Below, piece by piece: positions 1 to 7,869 of a DNA stretch of 64,000 nt. Source of the DNA: JAVDCA01 sp035293985 (lineage in GTDB: Bacteria; Pseudomonadota; Alphaproteobacteria; Rhizobiales; Xanthobacteraceae); assembly GCA_035293985.1 (NCBI GenBank), contig DATGLS010000005.1:124001-188000 (forward strand), read 5' to 3'. The position numbers and the translations under genes are program-made. Every line of letters begins with the position of its first letter. Position 1 is the first letter of the stretch. The notes below the pieces were generated by a model. That model was not told where the DNA came from. It searched no databases and worked only from the letters and a program-made list of their open reading frames with translations.

Positions 1-2114
1 GCCCGCGCAATGCGATCCGCGGTTCGGTTGCTGTGCGCGACTGCCTTCGCCAGCAGGGCGATCACGAGCACCACCGGATCGCAGCCGGCATCGCGCGCGT
101 CTTTGATGACCCATGGCTCGGCCGCGATCCGGCGGATTGCGTCGGCCAGCGAGCCGTCGAGGCCGGCGAGATCGCCTGCCTGCAGGCGCTGCGGCGCCGC
201 ATCCCAGTCGATGCGCGCCGCGAGAGCCGCCATGATGCTGCTCGGCGGCGAGGGCGCAAGCAGCCGGGTGAGACGCGGCAGCCATCGGCCTGAGCTCGGC
301 TCCGCCGGACGCGCGGCCGACACCGACCTGACGCGACGCTCCTCCTCCGCGCTGCGACGTGCCTCGACGGCGCTGCGGCGCAGATCCTCCTCCTCCCTGC
401 TGCGCCGCGCCTCGGCTTGCCGCCGACCCGCATCGGATGGTGGCGGCGCGGCCTGCTTCGGCCCCCCGTCGACGGTGGAATCGAGGCCTCGTATCAACTG
501 CTTCAAGGGCTCGGGAACCGGGGCGTTCACGACATCATGGTAATTTCTCAACATGCGCGTGCCGCGCCCCATGCTGAAATGCCCGGCCGGCGACGGCAGC
601 GCGACCTTGCGGGCCGCCGGGACGGTTTCTTGCACGGCGCCTGCCTCATCGACCAGCACCAGGCTGGTGAGATGCGTGACAAGCCCTTCCGTTTGCGCGA
701 GCTCGGCCGCCACGTCGGCCTCGAGCGTCGGCAGCATCAGCTTCGCGGCAATCGCCGCGACCGCGCGCGACTCGATGCTCCGTTGGTCCTTCGCGGTGAC
801 GCCGGCCTCGTTCCAGGTTGCGACAAGCTCCATGCCGGCACGCCGTTCGCGCATCTCGCGCCGGTCGAGCTGCGGCGCCCGATGCGGCATCCGCAGCGAG
901 CGCACGGCGGCGCCGAGCATCGCGGGAAGATCGGGACCGGCGGAGACGAAGATTTCGCCGCCGGAGAGCGCCGCGAGATGCCCCACATGTGCTTCCAGGC
1001 TGTCGGCGCCGACCAGCACGAGCGCGAACCGGCGACCGCTTCGCGCCAGCGCCTGCACGTCGAGCGCATGGCTCTTGCCGTCGGTGACGAGAAGGATGTC
1101 GCGCGCGCCCGTCGCGGCGAGCACGCCAGTGACTGCATGGCCGATCTCGGTGCCGCCATCCGGTCCGTCCAGCCGGCCGACCAGCTCATGCAGCGAAGCC
1201 TCGCGGCTCGAGCCGATATGCTTGAGCTTGGCGGCGAATTCCCACAGGTCGACCGTGTCCTCACGGCCCACGTCCAACGCCAGGCGCTCGAGGGCCGCCA
1301 GCGCGGCCTCGTGCTTGGTGAGGCCGTCGAGCGTGGAGCACCGCTCGCTCATCGAGCCGGAGCGATCGACCAGCAGGGCGACGTCGAGCGTTTGCTCGCC
1401 GCCCGCGAGCGGCTCGATGCGCAACGCCACCGGGCGTCCGTCCGCCATGCGGCCGGCGAGCGTCCGCGGCGTCCAGCCGGTGACGTCGAGATCGATCGGC
1501 GCGTTGAGCGCGATGTCGGCGCGGCCATCCTCCAGTCGGCCGCCGATCAGCGATACGACACCGTCGCGGCAGGTCACGGTGAGGACGCCGCACTGCACCG
1601 GCCCGCCATGGATGAGCTCATCGGATTCGGCAAGCCCGGAGCGGCCGTAGATGTCGCCCACTGTGAGCGGGATGCGCAGCCGCCCGCGGCCGTTGAGGTG
1701 GGTGAGCGTGTTCGCCCAGGTGGCGCGCACCTCGACCTCGCTGCCCGGCGCGATCTGCCCGACCGAGAGCATGTGCACGCCGCGCAGCACCTCCTCGTGT
1801 AGAACCGCGCCCTTGCCGCGATCGACCGCGTCCTCGTAGGCGCGGCGGGCGGCATTCTTGCGGGCGGCGCGCGCCGCGAGCACGCGCTCGCCGATGCGGG
1901 CCTCGAGCGCGAACAGGGTCGCGTGCACGGGCAGCGGAAACGTGATGGTAGCCTCGATGCTGTCGGCCTCGCCATTGCGGAAGGTCCGGGTCATCACGAC
2001 GATCGCCAAGCCGGCGTCGATCGTCACGTCGAAGCGGGTGGACACCAGGGGACAGGGCCTCGGAGTGCCGGCCACGAAGGCGCCGGCCATAAAAGCATGG
2101 AGCGGATCAATCAT
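1..2114 (-). CDS. VIT and von Willebrand factor A domain protein (3' end outside window)
   Basis: The protein has an N-terminal VIT (vault/inter-alpha-trypsin) domain over roughly residues 10-130, followed by a von Willebrand factor A domain with an intact MIDAS metal site: D250-x-S252-x-S254 within VDRSGSMSER, and D345 in LVTDGK. After the vWA domain comes a proline/alanine linker and a strongly charged stretch (about residues 565-592, rich in EEE and RR) that looks like a coiled coil. No signal peptide or membrane segment is visible, so a cytoplasmic location is likely. The ATG at 2114 lies inside the last codons of the MerR-type gene (8-bp overlap), which suggests translational coupling. 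The frame stays open to base 1 (about 704 codons), so the C terminus lies outside the window. The inferred role is metal-dependent protein-protein interaction; no enzyme activity can be assigned. Confidence 0.85.
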   Translation of the reverse strand, partial: MIDPLHAFMAGAFVAGTPRPCPLVSTRFDVTIDAGLAIVVMTRTFRNGEADSIEATITFPLPVHATLFALEARIGERVLAARAARKNAARRAYEDAVDRGKGAVLHEEVLRGVHMLSVGQIAPGSEVEVRATWANTLTHLNGRGRLRIPLTVGDIYGRSGLAESDELIHGGPVQCGVLTVTCRDGVVSLIGGRLEDGRADIALNAPIDLDVTGWTPRTLAGRMADGRPVALRIEPLAGGEQTLDVALLVDRSGSMSERCSTLDGLTKHEAALAALERLALDVGREDTVDLWEFAAKLKHIGSSREASLHELVGRLDGPDGGTEIGHAVTGVLAATGARDILLVTDGKSHALDVQALARSGRRFALVLVGADSLEAHVGHLAALSGGEIFVSAGPDLPAMLGAAVRSLRMPHRAPQLDRREMRERRAGMELVATWNEAGVTAKDQRSIESRAVAAIAAKLMLPTLEADVAAELAQTEGLVTHLTSLVLVDEAGAVQETVPAARKVALPSPAGHFSMGRGTRMLRNYHDVVNAPVPEPLKQLIRGLDSTVDGGPKQAAPPPSDAGRRQAEARRSREEEDLRRSAVEARRSAEEERRVRSVSAARPAEPSSGRWLPRLTRLLAPSPPSSIMAALAARIDWDAAPQRLQAGDLAGLDGSLADAIRRIAAEPWVIKDARDAGCDPVVLVIALLAKAVAHSNRTADRIAR

Positions 2115-2478
2115 CGTTTGCGACGCGATCGGCATGTGTTCTTTCCTTCAACAGATCCGTGAGCAGCTTGGCGACACGCTCGATCAGCGGACCTGGGCGC
2201 GTTCCGCTGCCGAGCAGGTTGGGATCGACCACCAGCGTCACTCCAGGCGCGACCGCAAATGGGGCGCCCTCGCGTGAGTCGAGCAGCAGCTTGATGGCGG
2301 CGGGTGGAAATCCCAACTCGCGCAACCGGGTGTAACGGCGGATCGCGGCGACATGGTCGTCGCCGTAGTCCGCGTTCGCCCGCCCCCCGCGCGGCGCCGG
2401 GATGAATCCTTCCGCGATCAGGTAGCGAACCTGCCGCTCGGTGACGCGGGCCCGCCGCGTCAGCTCGCGCATATTCAT
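2107..2478 (-). CDS. MerR-family transcriptional regulator (small)
   Basis: A 123-residue protein with an N-terminal winged helix-turn-helix of the MerR type (MRELTRRARVTERQVRYLI, then a wing containing NADYGDDHVAAIRRY and LRELGFPPAAIKLLL). The C-terminal half is short and has no metal-binding cysteine cluster or ligand domain, so the signal it senses cannot be read. The ATG at 2478 was chosen because AGGAGG sits just upstream and the family's helix begins there; a longer open frame upstream has no support. The gene overlaps the start of the VIT/vWA gene, and two copies of one palindrome lie directly upstream, so autoregulation is likely. Its probable target is the vWA gene it is coupled to. 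Confidence 0.85.
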   Translation of the reverse strand: MNMRELTRRARVTERQVRYLIAEGFIPAPRGGRANADYGDDHVAAIRRYTRLRELGFPPAAIKLLLDSREGAPFAVAPGVTLVVDPNLLGSGTRPGPLIERVAKLLTDLLKERTHADRVANDD

Positions 2479-2485
2479 GCGACCT

Positions 2486-2512
2486 CCTTTCGACAAATAC
2501 ATTGTCGAAAGG
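2486..2512. promoter_or_regulatory. Palindromic operator 1 of the MerR-type gene
   Basis: Perfect inverted repeat CCTTTCGACAA / TTGTCGAAAGG (11-bp arms, 5-nt spacer) ending 8 bp before the MerR ATG and overlapping its Shine-Dalgarno. Read as CTTTCGACA-N7-TGTCGAAAG it matches a second copy at 2543-2567. Binding by the adjacent MerR protein is inferred. Confidence 0.7.
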
Positions 2513-2542
2513 CGGGGAGAAATCAAGAGCGGAGCACGGCAC

Positions 2543-2567
2543 CTTTCGACAATTTTCGTGTCAAAAG
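2543..2567. promoter_or_regulatory. Palindromic operator 2 of the MerR-type gene
   Basis: CTTTCGACA-N7-TGTCAAAAG, one mismatch from the dyad at 2487-2511 and with the same 7-nt spacer. The centres of the two sites are 56 bp apart. It lies between the MerR gene and the receiver-domain gene, where it could govern transcription of the MerR-vWA unit. Confidence 0.6.
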
Positions 2568-2588
2568 AGGGGCACGCCGCCACTGGGA

Positions 2589-2951
2589 TCAACCGCCGCC
2601 GACCAATGCGCGGACTGTCGCCATAAACTGCGCGCCGTCGCAGGGCCGCGCGAGGATTCGCACCTGCTGCAGCGCCGGCGGCAAGCGGCCGCGCAGCGCC
2701 GCCCCATAGGTCGACGCGAAGGCGAATGGAATCCTTTTCGCCCGCAGGATGATGGCGAGATCGGTCGTCGGCTCGCCATAGAGATGAGCCTTGAGGACGG
2801 CCGCATCCGCTCGCGCGTCCACGACCAAGGATCGCACGCGATCGAGCGTGCCGGCCGCGCACGTGACCTCGTATCCGGCCTCGGTCAGAAGGTCGTCCTC
2901 CCACAGCGCGGTCAACGTGTCCTGTTCGATCAACAGAATGCGCTTGTTCAC
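2589..2951 (-). CDS. Degenerate CheY-like receiver domain protein
   Basis: A stand-alone 120-residue protein with the receiver-domain fold pattern: hydrophobic strand ILLIE followed by D11, a helix, strand 3 (DAAVLKAHLYGE), strand 4 (IPFAFASTYG) and strand 5 (VRILARPC). The phospho-acceptor Asp of strand 3 is replaced by K54, and the conserved Lys of the usual K-P pair is R102. Only part of the acidic pocket (E9, D11) and the S80/T81 switch position remain. Classical phosphorylation is therefore unlikely, and it probably acts as a phosphorylation-independent pseudo-receiver. It is transcribed in the same direction as the MerR-vWA pair about 110 bp downstream. The partner is unknown. Confidence 0.75.
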   Translation of the reverse strand: MNKRILLIEQDTLTALWEDDLLTEAGYEVTCAAGTLDRVRSLVVDARADAAVLKAHLYGEPTTDLAIILRAKRIPFAFASTYGAALRGRLPPALQQVRILARPCDGAQFMATVRALVGGG

Positions 2952-3182
2952 GGCCGGACTCGATCAACGGCGCGGCGCTCGCCTTTCGCCACGCCGACGG
3001 GACCGCGCGCCGGTGAGCCTGGTCACCGGCAGCCCGCCGCGAGATCGCGCTCTCGATCCGAGAGGCGCAGCTCCGCCCGCGATCGCGACATCATTCGATC
3101 AGGATTTATTTTGCGGCGCCGTCTCCGCAGGATTGCGCCCCCGCGACGCCTTGCGCCGGCGCTGCGGCCGGCGCGAGACATG

Positions 3183-3212
3183 GCGGGCGGCCGATCGGTC
3201 TCGGCCGCCCGC
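3183..3212. terminator. Strong hairpin downstream of the amidohydrolase gene
   Basis: Perfect 12-bp stem GCGGGCGGCCGA / TCGGCCGCCCGC with a 6-nt loop, about 30 bp past the amidohydrolase stop codon. No T-tract follows on either strand, so it may be a weak or factor-assisted terminator or an RNA-stabilising stem. Confidence 0.45.
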
Positions 3213-3243
3213 GAAGCGCGATGAAAGATACGCTAGGCCGCGC

Positions 3244-4989
3244 TCACTCCGCCGCGGCGAGACCCGCGCCTGCGGACTGCCCGGCGCGCACCAGCTTGCC
3301 CGGCATGGCGCCGGTGTGCTCGCCGCGCTCGTAGATCGGCTGCCCGGCGCAGATCGTCATCTCGTAGCCGTCGACCCGCTGCACGAAGCGGCGGCCGTTG
3401 GCCGGCATGTCGTGCACGAGCTCGGGCTTCTGCACCTGCAGGCGGCCGTGGTCGATCAGGTTGACGTCGGCGCGCAGGCCCGGCGCGAGGCGACCCCGGT
3501 CGTTGAGCCCGAAGAAGTCCGCGGTCTCGCTGGTCTGCCGCTTGATCAGCCGCTCGAGCGGCAGCTTCGGTCCGCGCTGCCGGTCGCGGCCCCAGTGCGT
3601 GAGCATATACGTCGGCACGCCGGAATCGACGATCGAGGTGCAGTGAGCGCCGCCGTCGGAGAGACCGAGCAAGCAGGCCGGATCGTTGAGCATCTCGAAG
3701 ATCGACCCATGGTCCTCGGTCGTGTAATTGACGACCGGAAACCAGAGATACTGGTCGTCCTGAACAATGATGTCGTAGGCGACCTCGTCGGGCGGCCGGC
3801 CGGTGCGCGCCGCAATCGCCGCAACGGCCTTCTCCGGACCCGGCTCGTAGTCGGGCGGATTGCCCATCACATAGAAACGCTCCCACATCGTGGTCACGGC
3901 CTGGCGGAACTGGGAGAGCTTCTCCACCTCCGCGGCCGACGGCTGCTCGGCGAGGATTTGCGCACGCACCTGCGGGTCGCGCAGGCGCCGGCGCTGCTCG
4001 GCGATCGGCAGGGTCTCGAGCGCCTTGTAGGCGAGCCGCACCGTGAACGGATTGAGCGCGGTGCCCACCCCCATCATCACGCCGATCGGCCGGCCCGCCA
4101 TCTGCGCCGTGATCGACAGGCCCTCGGCCCTCGCTTGGTGCACGGCGCTCATCAGGCGGCGCCAGCGTTGCGGGTCCTGGTAGCGGTCGGTGAGCAGGAA
4201 CCAGACCGGGCGGCCGGTCTCGCGCGCGAGCTTCTTCATCCAGCGCAGCTCGAACTCCTCGTCGTCGAAGTCGCTATTCATGCCGAACGCGCCGGTGCCG
4301 GTGATGCCGAGCGCCGCGCCGATGCCGAGCAATTCGTGATCGTCGGCGTCGCGCGACGGCACGAGCTCGCCGTCCGGGGTTTTGTGCGAATCCGTGCGCG
4401 AGGTGGTGAAGCCGAAAGCGCCGGCGCGTAGCGCCTCGACGGTGAGGTCGCGCATCTTGGCAATGTCATCGGGGGTCGCCGGCTCGCGGCGAATGGCGCG
4501 GTCGCCCATGACGTAGACGCGCGCGGGCAGATGCGCGAACTGCGCCGCGATGTCGATCGCGCGCGGCCCGCCGCGGTCGAGCGCGTCCATGAACTGCGGA
4601 AAGGTCTCCCAGTCCCAGTTGAGCCCCGCGGCGAGCACCGGGTTGGGGATCTCCTCGACGCCTTCCATCAGGTCCATCAGGGCGCCGCGGTGCTCCTTCT
4701 TCACCGGCGCAAAGCCGACGCCGCAATTGCCGAACATCACCGTCGTGACGCCGTGCCAGGACGACGGGGTGATCATCGGGTCCCACAGGGCCTGGCCATC
4801 ATAATGGGTGTGCACGTCGACCCAGCCGGGCGTGACAAGCAGGCCACCGGCATCCACCTCGCGCTTGCCGGGTCCCTGCTTGCCGCCCACCGCGGTAATT
4901 CGGCCGCCATCGATCGCGACGTCGCCGGCGAATGCAGGCTTGCCGGTGCCGTCGATGATATTCCCGCCGCGAATGACGATGTCGTGCAT
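3244..4989 (-). CDS. D-aminoacylase-type amidohydrolase
   Basis: A 581-residue member of the amidohydrolase superfamily, most like N-acyl-D-amino-acid deacylases, which remove the acyl group from N-acyl-D-amino acids. It starts with the composite beta-sandwich strand (IVIRGGNIIDGTGKPAF), then the metal motif H60-x-H62 (VDVHTHYDGQ) and the subfamily's cysteine in FGNCGVGF (C89). GGAHCTSIVDSG lies in the C-terminal half, and the closing sandwich strands include GRLAPGLRADVNLID. Length matches the D-aminoacylase/dihydroorotase-like class. No signal peptide is seen. A GGGAG Shine-Dalgarno precedes the ATG. It stands alone, with short tandem repeats just upstream. The precise substrate (D-amino acid side chain) cannot be read. 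Confidence 0.85.
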   Translation of the reverse strand: MHDIVIRGGNIIDGTGKPAFAGDVAIDGGRITAVGGKQGPGKREVDAGGLLVTPGWVDVHTHYDGQALWDPMITPSSWHGVTTVMFGNCGVGFAPVKKEHRGALMDLMEGVEEIPNPVLAAGLNWDWETFPQFMDALDRGGPRAIDIAAQFAHLPARVYVMGDRAIRREPATPDDIAKMRDLTVEALRAGAFGFTTSRTDSHKTPDGELVPSRDADDHELLGIGAALGITGTGAFGMNSDFDDEEFELRWMKKLARETGRPVWFLLTDRYQDPQRWRRLMSAVHQARAEGLSITAQMAGRPIGVMMGVGTALNPFTVRLAYKALETLPIAEQRRRLRDPQVRAQILAEQPSAAEVEKLSQFRQAVTTMWERFYVMGNPPDYEPGPEKAVAAIAARTGRPPDEVAYDIIVQDDQYLWFPVVNYTTEDHGSIFEMLNDPACLLGLSDGGAHCTSIVDSGVPTYMLTHWGRDRQRGPKLPLERLIKRQTSETADFFGLNDRGRLAPGLRADVNLIDHGRLQVQKPELVHDMPANGRRFVQRVDGYEMTICAGQPIYERGEHTGAMPGKLVRAGQSAGAGLAAAE

Positions 4990-5006
4990 CGGAGCGCTCC
5001 CTGATC

Positions 5007-5038
5007 GCCCTTAGGTTGCCCTTAGGTGCCCTTGGGTC
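5007..5038. repeat. Three short tandem repeats upstream of the amidohydrolase gene
   Basis: GCCCTTAGGTT, GCCCTTAGGT and GCCCTTGGGT stand head to tail in the leader, 18-49 bp before the ATG of the amidohydrolase gene (read on the other strand as CCTAAGGGC units). They could affect the leader RNA or be a local slippage product. Confidence 0.6.
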
Positions 5039-5236
5039 ATTATGACGATGATGCGCTTCCCCTTCCGGCGATGCAACGGGGCGCCGACCGGCGCGGACCA
5101 TCCTGGCGCGCTCGGCTCCACTGCGCGCCGCGCATGAATGTCTGGCCAAGCATCGAGTCTTTCCGCAGCATCGGCCCGCAGCGCTATGCGCGCCGCGAGA
5201 TTGCGGCGCGGCGGGCGGACGGGTAGTACTCCTCGC

Positions 5237-6022
5237 ATGAGCACGCGGCAGCGCCCGATCGTCGGCGTCATCGGCAGCGCCCATTTGGTCGAGGGGAAGT
5301 TCACGGCACAGCGTGTCGGCGAACGCAACCTGCGCGCCGTCGCCGAGGTCGCGGGCGCGCTGCCGCTCATGTTTGCCGGCACTCCCGAGATCACCGACAT
5401 CGGCGCCCTGCTCGACACGGTCGACGGCATCCTGCTGACCGGCGCGCGCGCCAACGTCCATCCGAGCCATTTCGGCCACGCGGAGCACCCCCGGCACGAG
5501 CCCTACGACCGCAACCGCGACGCGCTCGCCCTCGCGGTGGTCGAAGCGAGCGTCGCGCGCGGCGTACCGTTGTTCGGCATCTGCCGCGGCCTCCAGGAGA
5601 TGAACGTGGCGTTCGGCGGCTCGCTGCATCCGGAGATTCGCGAGCTGCCGGGGCGCATCAACCACCGCATGCCCCGGCTGGCCAATGGCGAGGTCCACCC
5701 CGACCTCGAGGTGGTCTTCGCCGACCGCCACGAGGTGCGACTGAAGCAAGGCGGCGTATTCGCGAAGCTTCTCGGCGCCGAGAGCATCCGCGTCAACTCG
5801 TTGCACGGCCAGGGTATCCTCGAGCCGGGCAAGCGCGTCGTGATCGAGGGCATCGCCGAGGACGGCACCTACGAGGCGATACGCATCGCCGAGGCGCCCG
5901 GCTTTGCACTCGGCGTGCAGTGGCATGCCGAGCACGAGGCGCAGCGCAATCCGATCAATCGCAAGCTGTTCGAGGCGTTCGGCGCCGCGGTCGCGGCCTA
6001 CCGCGGCACGCGGCCCGCTTAG
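5237..6022 (+). CDS. Gamma-glutamyl-gamma-aminobutyrate hydrolase family (class I glutamine amidotransferase-like)
   Basis: A 261-residue PuuD-like hydrolase. The catalytic nucleophile is C116 in the nucleophile elbow LFGICRGLQEMN, and H230/E232 in GVQWHAEHEAQ complete the triad. The N-terminal segment RPIVGVIGS and LLTGARANVHP fit the peptidase C26 family, which cleaves the gamma-glutamyl bond of gamma-glutamylated amines such as gamma-glutamyl-GABA in putrescine breakdown. The ATG at 5237 was chosen over an upstream in-frame ATG because the family's first strand starts there. It is divergent from the amidohydrolase gene, and no other puu genes are nearby, so the true substrate may differ. 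Confidence 0.88.
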   Translation: MSTRQRPIVGVIGSAHLVEGKFTAQRVGERNLRAVAEVAGALPLMFAGTPEITDIGALLDTVDGILLTGARANVHPSHFGHAEHPRHEPYDRNRDALALAVVEASVARGVPLFGICRGLQEMNVAFGGSLHPEIRELPGRINHRMPRLANGEVHPDLEVVFADRHEVRLKQGGVFAKLLGAESIRVNSLHGQGILEPGKRVVIEGIAEDGTYEAIRIAEAPGFALGVQWHAEHEAQRNPINRKLFEAFGAAVAAYRGTRPA

Positions 6023-6054
6023 GCGCGATTTCTCGTTCTGCTTCTGCTTTCGCC

Positions 6055-7581
6055 TCAGGGCAGCAAGTTTCGCTGGATGCGGAAGAGGATCGTCAGCACG
6101 TCCTGATCCTGGATCCTGAAGCTGCCGGCGGCGGCCAGCGGACGCGCGCCGTTCGCCGCAACCGTCGCGAAGCCGGCAAACGCCGTGTTCAGGTGATCCC
6201 ACATCAGGTCGACGCCGATGTCGAGATCGGAATGCGGATTCCATTGCGTGCGCGAGCCGATCCCCCAGGCGGACCAGTTCGGGCTGCAGTTCGTCACGCC
6301 GCCGGCGAATGGAAAACCGGTCGGAGACGGCGTGCCCGCCGCGCCGCCTGGGCAGATATTGGCGGTGGCCTTGGCGTCATAGTCGACCTCGTAGTAGCCG
6401 CCATAGAGCGAGGTGCGCCACTTCGGGCTCCAGAAGTGCTGGAGGAGCCCGTTGATGCTCCACGAGGTGGTCAGCTCGACCGGCCCGCCGGCCACGAACG
6501 TGCCGTCCGACGTCCAGCCAAAACCGGCGCTGTTGCCGCTGCCGTAGACCTGCGTCGGGCCTTGCTTGAACGTGTAGCCTCCCGCGCCCCGACCATAGGC
6601 GACCTGCATGCCCAACTGATCGCCGCTCCAACCGAGCACGTCGTTGAGTGTGAAGCCGCCGCTCACCGCGAAACCATAGGCATCGGCGGGATGACCGTTG
6701 TTCTGGAGGCCGGCCGCGAGAGCCGTGCCGCCGGTCTGGTAGTAGCCGGCGCTCACGTCGTGCAACGCCGCCGATACCTGCGCATAGCCCCAGGCCCGAT
6801 CGATGCGGAGCGATCCGACCACGTCCGGAACCTTCCAGCCCTCGTTGTCGAACGACGTCGTGCCGAGGCCGAACTGGGCCGCCATCGACAGGTTGACGAC
6901 CTGTTTCAAACGCGACCCCGTTTGACCCGAGCTGTTGCCCTGCGAGCTCGAGCCGCCGTCCTCGAGCGAGATCGTCGCCGAGATGCCGTTACCGAGCTGC
7001 GCCGTGTAGGCGATGCCCCACAGGCCGAGCGCGGTGGTGTCGGCGGAAAAGCGAACATTCGCATAGCTGTACGACCCGAACGAATTGATGTCGAAATACG
7101 AGCGGATACGCCCGGCCGTGAGCCCGGCGAACTGGACGAAGCCGCGGTCGACGTAAACCGCATCGTTGGTGGGCGCCGAGCCGTTGTTGCCGCTCGTCTG
7201 GAAGCCGCCCTCGAAGTACGACCGTAGCGTACCGTATTCGGTCTGCGTGCGCAGATCGACCGAAAGGCCGGCCCGCGTGCGGAACGACAACTGACTGGTG
7301 TCCGTGCGGTCGAGACGCCCGGCCGCCGCCGCATCGGTCGCGCCGAAGCCGATCGGCACGCCGCCGTTGCCGGCATTCCATTCCACTTGTCCGCGGATAT
7401 ACGAGCCGATCTTCAGGCAAGTGTCCGTCCCCGGCACGTACCAGAAGCCCGCGCCGTAGAGGCTGCACACCTTCACGTATTCGACGGGCTTGGCCTTGAC
7501 CGGAAGATCCGCCGCCTGCCCGCGCGCGATCGCGACAAGACCCGCCGCCGAGCCGAGAACAACTGATTTTACGAATGTCAT
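6055..7581 (-). CDS. Outer-membrane porin, Porin_2 family
   Basis: A 508-residue outer-membrane beta-barrel porin of the type found in Rhizobiales (Porin_2). A signal peptide is seen (MTFVKSVVLGSAAGLVAIA, cleavage near AAD), followed by the family's opening signature PVEYVKVCSLYGAGFWYVPG with its conserved cysteine pair (C38, C55), and then alternating aromatic/hydrophobic beta strands with glycine-rich loops. The last residues (LTILFRIQRNLLP) do not end in the usual terminal Phe or Trp, which is a small oddity for barrel assembly. The gene is monocistronic; 288 bp of non-coding DNA upstream should hold its promoter, but no clear -35/-10 pair was recognised there. Its role is diffusion of small hydrophilic solutes. 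Confidence 0.92.
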   Translation of the reverse strand: MTFVKSVVLGSAAGLVAIARGQAADLPVKAKPVEYVKVCSLYGAGFWYVPGTDTCLKIGSYIRGQVEWNAGNGGVPIGFGATDAAAAGRLDRTDTSQLSFRTRAGLSVDLRTQTEYGTLRSYFEGGFQTSGNNGSAPTNDAVYVDRGFVQFAGLTAGRIRSYFDINSFGSYSYANVRFSADTTALGLWGIAYTAQLGNGISATISLEDGGSSSQGNSSGQTGSRLKQVVNLSMAAQFGLGTTSFDNEGWKVPDVVGSLRIDRAWGYAQVSAALHDVSAGYYQTGGTALAAGLQNNGHPADAYGFAVSGGFTLNDVLGWSGDQLGMQVAYGRGAGGYTFKQGPTQVYGSGNSAGFGWTSDGTFVAGGPVELTTSWSINGLLQHFWSPKWRTSLYGGYYEVDYDAKATANICPGGAAGTPSPTGFPFAGGVTNCSPNWSAWGIGSRTQWNPHSDLDIGVDLMWDHLNTAFAGFATVAANGARPLAAAGSFRIQDQDVLTILFRIQRNLLP

Positions 7582-7869
7582 TGCAATCCCCTATGAAATT
7601 CCGGCCGGGATTTCGCCTGCCCCCTGCCCCCTCGCTCGCCCGATGCTTCACACTGTCCCGCGTGGTGAGCGAAGCCTATCGGGGCTGTCAGGCTATCGGG
7701 ATGGTCCACTCGGTCAATTTGAATGGGAGCAGGGATTGGGAACGCCGAAGCTTTCCGAAGGCCGTGTTGTAAATTTGATACTCATCTGTCGGGAATGAAG
7801 TCGTCGATGGCTGGCTCATCCCGCGTCATTCGCGTCGGAATCGGCAGCGCGGCCGCCATATCCCGGGCC

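Noticed and set aside
417..1802. Long open frame on the plus strand opposite the VIT/vWA gene
   Set aside because: It has no domain and a biased Arg/His/Ala composition; the opposite strand encodes a full VIT-vWA protein with an intact MIDAS site.
5500..5870. Minus-strand frames inside the gamma-glutamyl hydrolase gene
   Set aside because: These are shadow frames; the plus strand has the catalytic Cys-His-Glu triad.
5920..7227. Plus-strand open frame across the porin gene
   Set aside because: It is the antisense of a clear Porin_2 gene and shows only low-complexity sequence.
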